From Roseiarcus fermentans (GTDB taxonomy: Bacteria; Pseudomonadota; Alphaproteobacteria; Rhizobiales; Beijerinckiaceae): a DNA stretch of 64,000 nt. Shown in pieces: positions 61,721 through 64,000 of this stretch. Below the pieces are notes generated by a model. It saw only the letters and a list, made by a program, of their open reading frames with translations, was not told the DNA's origin and did not search any database. The stretch covers positions 221,113 through 285,112 of the forward strand of contig NZ_QNRK01000002.1 in NCBI RefSeq assembly GCF_003315135.1, read 5' to 3'. The position numbers and the translations under genes are program-made. How positions within the stretch are numbered: position 1 is the first letter of the stretch; each line of letters begins with the position of its first letter.

Positions 61721-61972
61721 TCAGGCCGGCTGCTTGGCCTCCACCAGCGCGACCAGATCGCCGACCCGCCGCAACCGTTCGATCTCGGCGTTGGTGAACT
61801 TCACCTTGAACCGGCGCTCGACGGCGACGATCAGCCGAATGTGGCTCAGGCTGTCCCACTCCTCGATGTCGTCGGCAGTCGTGTCGGGGGTTACGACGAC
61901 GTCGTCGACGTCCATGTCGAACACGTCCGCCATGATCTCCCTGATGTCCCCAAGAATGACCTCGCGGCTCAT
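61721..61972 (-). CDS. Acyl carrier protein of the FkbH/MBOAT operon
   Basis: An 83-residue acyl carrier protein, first gene of the seven-gene operon. The phosphopantetheine attachment site is S41 in IEEWDSLSHIRLIVAVE; the flanking EEWDSLSH form resembles specialised carriers (DltC-like, FkbJ-like) rather than the fatty-acid AcpP, which has a DSLD motif. Helix I REIMADVFDMDVDD and the FTNAEIERL segment complete the fold. The promoter should lie in the AT-rich stretch 61980-62180. GAGCGAGG precedes the ATG. Confidence 0.93.
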   Translation of the reverse strand: MSREVILGDIREIMADVFDMDVDDVVVTPDTTADDIEEWDSLSHIRLIVAVERRFKVKFTNAEIERLRRVGDLVALVEAKQPA

Positions 61973-62183
61973 GCAACCTCGCTCACGCCTCGCGTGTCGT
62001 GTTTGAAAAAGATTTTACGATTATTTGGACGCCGACTCCGAAGGACCGGCGTTGCATTCCACCTGCCGAACTCCTGACACAGGGTCGGGCGGAAATCAAG
62101 TCTCGTACGGTTTACACTGTGAATAGACTGAAAAGAAAGATCAGCGCGAGGGTCACTATCCTATCTATTGACTATATATGCAG

Positions 62184-62218
62184 CCGCGCCGGCGTTCCGC
62201 GGCGGTGCGCCGGCGCGG
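62184..62218 (-). terminator. Terminator of msrP
   Basis: CCGCGCCGGCG and CGCCGGCGCGG form an 11-bp perfect stem around a 13-base loop, right after the msrP stop (minus strand). It separates msrP from the ACP operon, whose promoter must lie to its left in the AT-rich DNA. Confidence 0.65.
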
Positions 62219-62222
62219 ACCG

Positions 62223-63170
62223 TCACATGAACAGCGGCTCCTGCTCAAGGCCCTTGTAGAGCGACGCGACCTGGTCGCCGTAGCCGTTGTAGATCAGCGT
62301 CGGGCGCAACTGCCCGTCGTTGAGGAACGTCTCCTTCGCCTGGCTCCAGCGCGGATGCGGCACGGCCGGGTTCACGTTCGCCCAAAAGCCGTATTCGTCG
62401 GGTCCGAGCGTCTCCCAGAACGTCTCCGGCCGCTTGTCGACGAACGAGACGCGGACGATCGACTTGATCGACTTGAAGCCGTACTTCCACGGCGTGGCGA
62501 GGCGGATCGGCGCGCCCTGCTGCTTCGACAGCGGCTTGCCATAGGCGCCGGTGGCGACGAACGTGAGGTCGTTCGTCGCCTCGGCCATGGTCAGCCCCTC
62601 GACATAGGGCCACGGCATGAACGAGCGCTGCCCCGGCGCCATCTTCTTGTCGAGGAACGTCTCGAACCGGACGTAGGTGGCCGAAGACAGCGGCTTGGCG
62701 AACGCGACGAGCTTCTTCAGCGGAAATCCGGTCCACGGGATCGCCATCGACCAGGCCTCGACGCAGCGGTGGCGGTAGAGCCGCTCCTCGAGCCCCATCG
62801 CCTTGATCAGCGTGTCGATGTCGACCGTCTGCTCCTTCTCGACGAGGCCGTCGAGTTTGACCGTCCACGGCCGGATCTTCAGGGCGCTCGCGTCAAGGCG
62901 CTTGCTCGTGCTGAATTCGTAGAAATTGTTGTAGGTGAGATTGTACTTTTCCGGGGTCACGTCGCGGTCGAGCGCGTAGGCCGGATTGCGCGCGGCGGGG
63001 TAGAGCCCCGCCGACGGATCGGCGTCGTCGGCGCGGGCGCCCTGGCCGGAGAGCGCGAGCGCGCCGGCGGCGCCGAGCCCGGCGAGAAAGCCCCGCCGGT
63101 CGAGAAACAACGCCTCCGGCGTCGCCAGACGCTCCGGAATCTCCCAACCGTTTCGGCGGACGACATGCAT
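62223..63170 (-). CDS. msrP: Protein-methionine-sulfoxide reductase catalytic subunit
   Basis: MsrP (YedY), 315 residues, a periplasmic molybdenum-cofactor enzyme that repairs oxidised methionine in envelope proteins. A Tat-type leader is present (DRRGFLAGLGAAGALAL, residues 24-40). The Mo-binding cysteine is C136 in YRHRCVEAWSMAIPW; PWKYGFKSIKSIVRVSFVD and FWANVNPAVPHPRWSQA are family blocks. The heme membrane subunit gene msrQ, usually next in line, is not found after it: a terminator and the ACP operon follow. It may lie elsewhere. Confidence 0.95.
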   Translation of the reverse strand: MHVVRRNGWEIPERLATPEALFLDRRGFLAGLGAAGALALSGQGARADDADPSAGLYPAARNPAYALDRDVTPEKYNLTYNNFYEFSTSKRLDASALKIRPWTVKLDGLVEKEQTVDIDTLIKAMGLEERLYRHRCVEAWSMAIPWTGFPLKKLVAFAKPLSSATYVRFETFLDKKMAPGQRSFMPWPYVEGLTMAEATNDLTFVATGAYGKPLSKQQGAPIRLATPWKYGFKSIKSIVRVSFVDKRPETFWETLGPDEYGFWANVNPAVPHPRWSQAKETFLNDGQLRPTLIYNGYGDQVASLYKGLEQEPLFM

Positions 63171-63274
63171 GAGCCAACTCCTCGCGGCCTGGATACGGAG
63201 CCGACGCAGGCCCGGACTGCTATCAGCGCTGACTTTTCGGCGCGAGCGAGGCGGTTGTTACGCCGGAACCGCGC

Positions 63275-64000
63275 TCATTCCTTGTACCAGGTGATCTGGA
63301 CGCCGTTGGCGACGAGCCGTCCGTCGGGCGTCCAGAGGGCGCAGGTCTGATCCGCAAAACCATTGTGGAAGATCGCGGCGTCGGCCTCGCCGATCAGCGG
63401 GGTCGCGCCGGCGGCGGCGAGTTCGTCGCCGCCGACGTGGAAATAGGTGGTGAGCGAGACCGTCGCCATCGGCTGGAAGGTGCCGCGGGCGTGCATGATG
63501 CGCACGAAGAAGGCGTCGGAGAGCGCGGCCAGCGACAGGAAGTCGAGCGGCCGCGCGGGCGCGTCCTCGATCCAGGCGAGGCTGCGTGGACTCAGGATCC
63601 GCCCGTCGCTGCGCGGATAGCCGTCGAGGTCGCCCTCGACGAAGCGGAACGAATAGCGGCGCGTCCATTCCGGCCGCCCGGTCTTGCTCATCTCGGCGAC
63701 GGTCTCGCGCGGCGGCGCGGTCGGGCCCTTGACGGGATAGTGCGACCAGACGGGCTTGCGGGCGCCGCAGACGGCGCTCGCGGTGGTGCAGACCACCCCC
63801 TTCTGCTTCAGTTCCATCGACCAGTGCTGCGTGGTCCGGCCGCCGCGCTGGAGTTTGGTCTCGATCTCGAATTCGCCGTCGGCGATCGCGCCGCAGAAAT
63901 TGACGGTGAGCGCGATCGGATCGGCGAGGCGGCGCGGATCGACGAGGACCGCGTTCAAAAGCGCCGCCGCCGTCACGCCGCCGAACGGGCCCGCCATGTT
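63275..64000 (-). CDS. Acyl-CoA thioesterase family protein (5' end beyond window)
   Basis: At least 240 residues of a TesB-like double hot-dog protein: MAGPFGGVTAAALLNAVLVDP, LTVNFCGAIADGEFEIETKLQRGG, TQHWSMELKQKGVVCTTASAV and, in the second half, FFVRIMHARGTFQPMATVSLTTYFHV and GEADAAIFHNGFADQTCALW with final VQITWYKE. In relatives an NxxGPFGG motif is preceded by 20-30 residues, so the true start probably lies past position 64000. It lies 104 bp upstream of msrP in the same direction. Substrate unknown. Confidence 0.85.
   Translation of the reverse strand, partial: NMAGPFGGVTAAALLNAVLVDPRRLADPIALTVNFCGAIADGEFEIETKLQRGGRTTQHWSMELKQKGVVCTTASAVCGARKPVWSHYPVKGPTAPPRETVAEMSKTGRPEWTRRYSFRFVEGDLDGYPRSDGRILSPRSLAWIEDAPARPLDFLSLAALSDAFFVRIMHARGTFQPMATVSLTTYFHVGGDELAAAGATPLIGEADAAIFHNGFADQTCALWTPDGRLVANGVQITWYKE

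Overview
High-GC DNA of an alphaproteobacterium, most likely order Hyphomicrobiales (Rhizobiales). Pointers are an alphaproteobacterial LexA box (GTTC-N7-GTTC) between uvrA and ssb, a CtrA-type box (TTAA-N7-TTAAC), AapQ/AapM-like permeases, an FtrA-type regulator, a small Omp25-type barrel, a DUF1223 protein, an OlsB-like acyltransferase and choline sulfatase. The genus cannot be fixed from the window. No prophage, CRISPR array, rRNA or complete insertion sequence is seen; there is one tRNA (Arg, CCG).

1-8.7 kb: a VOC protein, a YbjQ pair, then a toxin-antitoxin cluster: Phd/VapC-like, HepT/MntA-like and BrnT with an XRE partner. Among them lie a relic of a HigB tail joined to a broken brnT, and a duplicated 3' end of uvrA flanking the live BrnT module. 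uvrA and ssb diverge around the LexA box. 9-23.8 kb: ftrA/rhodanese, an acetyltransferase gene broken by a small mobile repeat, gpx, two amino-acid ABC permeases, rsmE, a DUF1223 protein, trehalase, a 28-residue membrane protein, a repeat-rich gap, a ComM-like ATPase, a hybrid histidine kinase, an OlsB-like acyltransferase and tRNA-Arg.

23.8-31 kb: a DUF707 glycosyltransferase with lipB, an IS256 relic, an auxiliary TrpRS behind a tryptophan-codon leader peptide that looks like a translational attenuator, usg, a HicA-like gene with an Fnr/FixK-type palindrome, and an MsbA-like exporter. 31-45 kb: surface-polysaccharide genes (methyltransferase/glycosyltransferase chimera, AT-rich methyltransferase genes, AGE epimerase, nucleotidyltransferase-GmhB fusion, HldE, RgpF-like protein), then choline sulfatase.

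46-54.8 kb: DMT exporter, outer-membrane barrel, MarR-controlled aromatic monooxygenase, glycerate kinase, GST, thioredoxin reductase with LysR. 54.8-62 kb: a tight seven-gene operon (acyl carrier protein, FkbH-like loader, two paralogous methyltransferases, MBOAT acyltransferase, SGNH-like membrane protein, VOC protein). It has the parts list of a Dlt system with the D-alanine ligase replaced by a glyceryl-ACP loader, and with the Trp attenuator it is the most interesting content. The window closes with msrP and a truncated acyl-CoA thioesterase.
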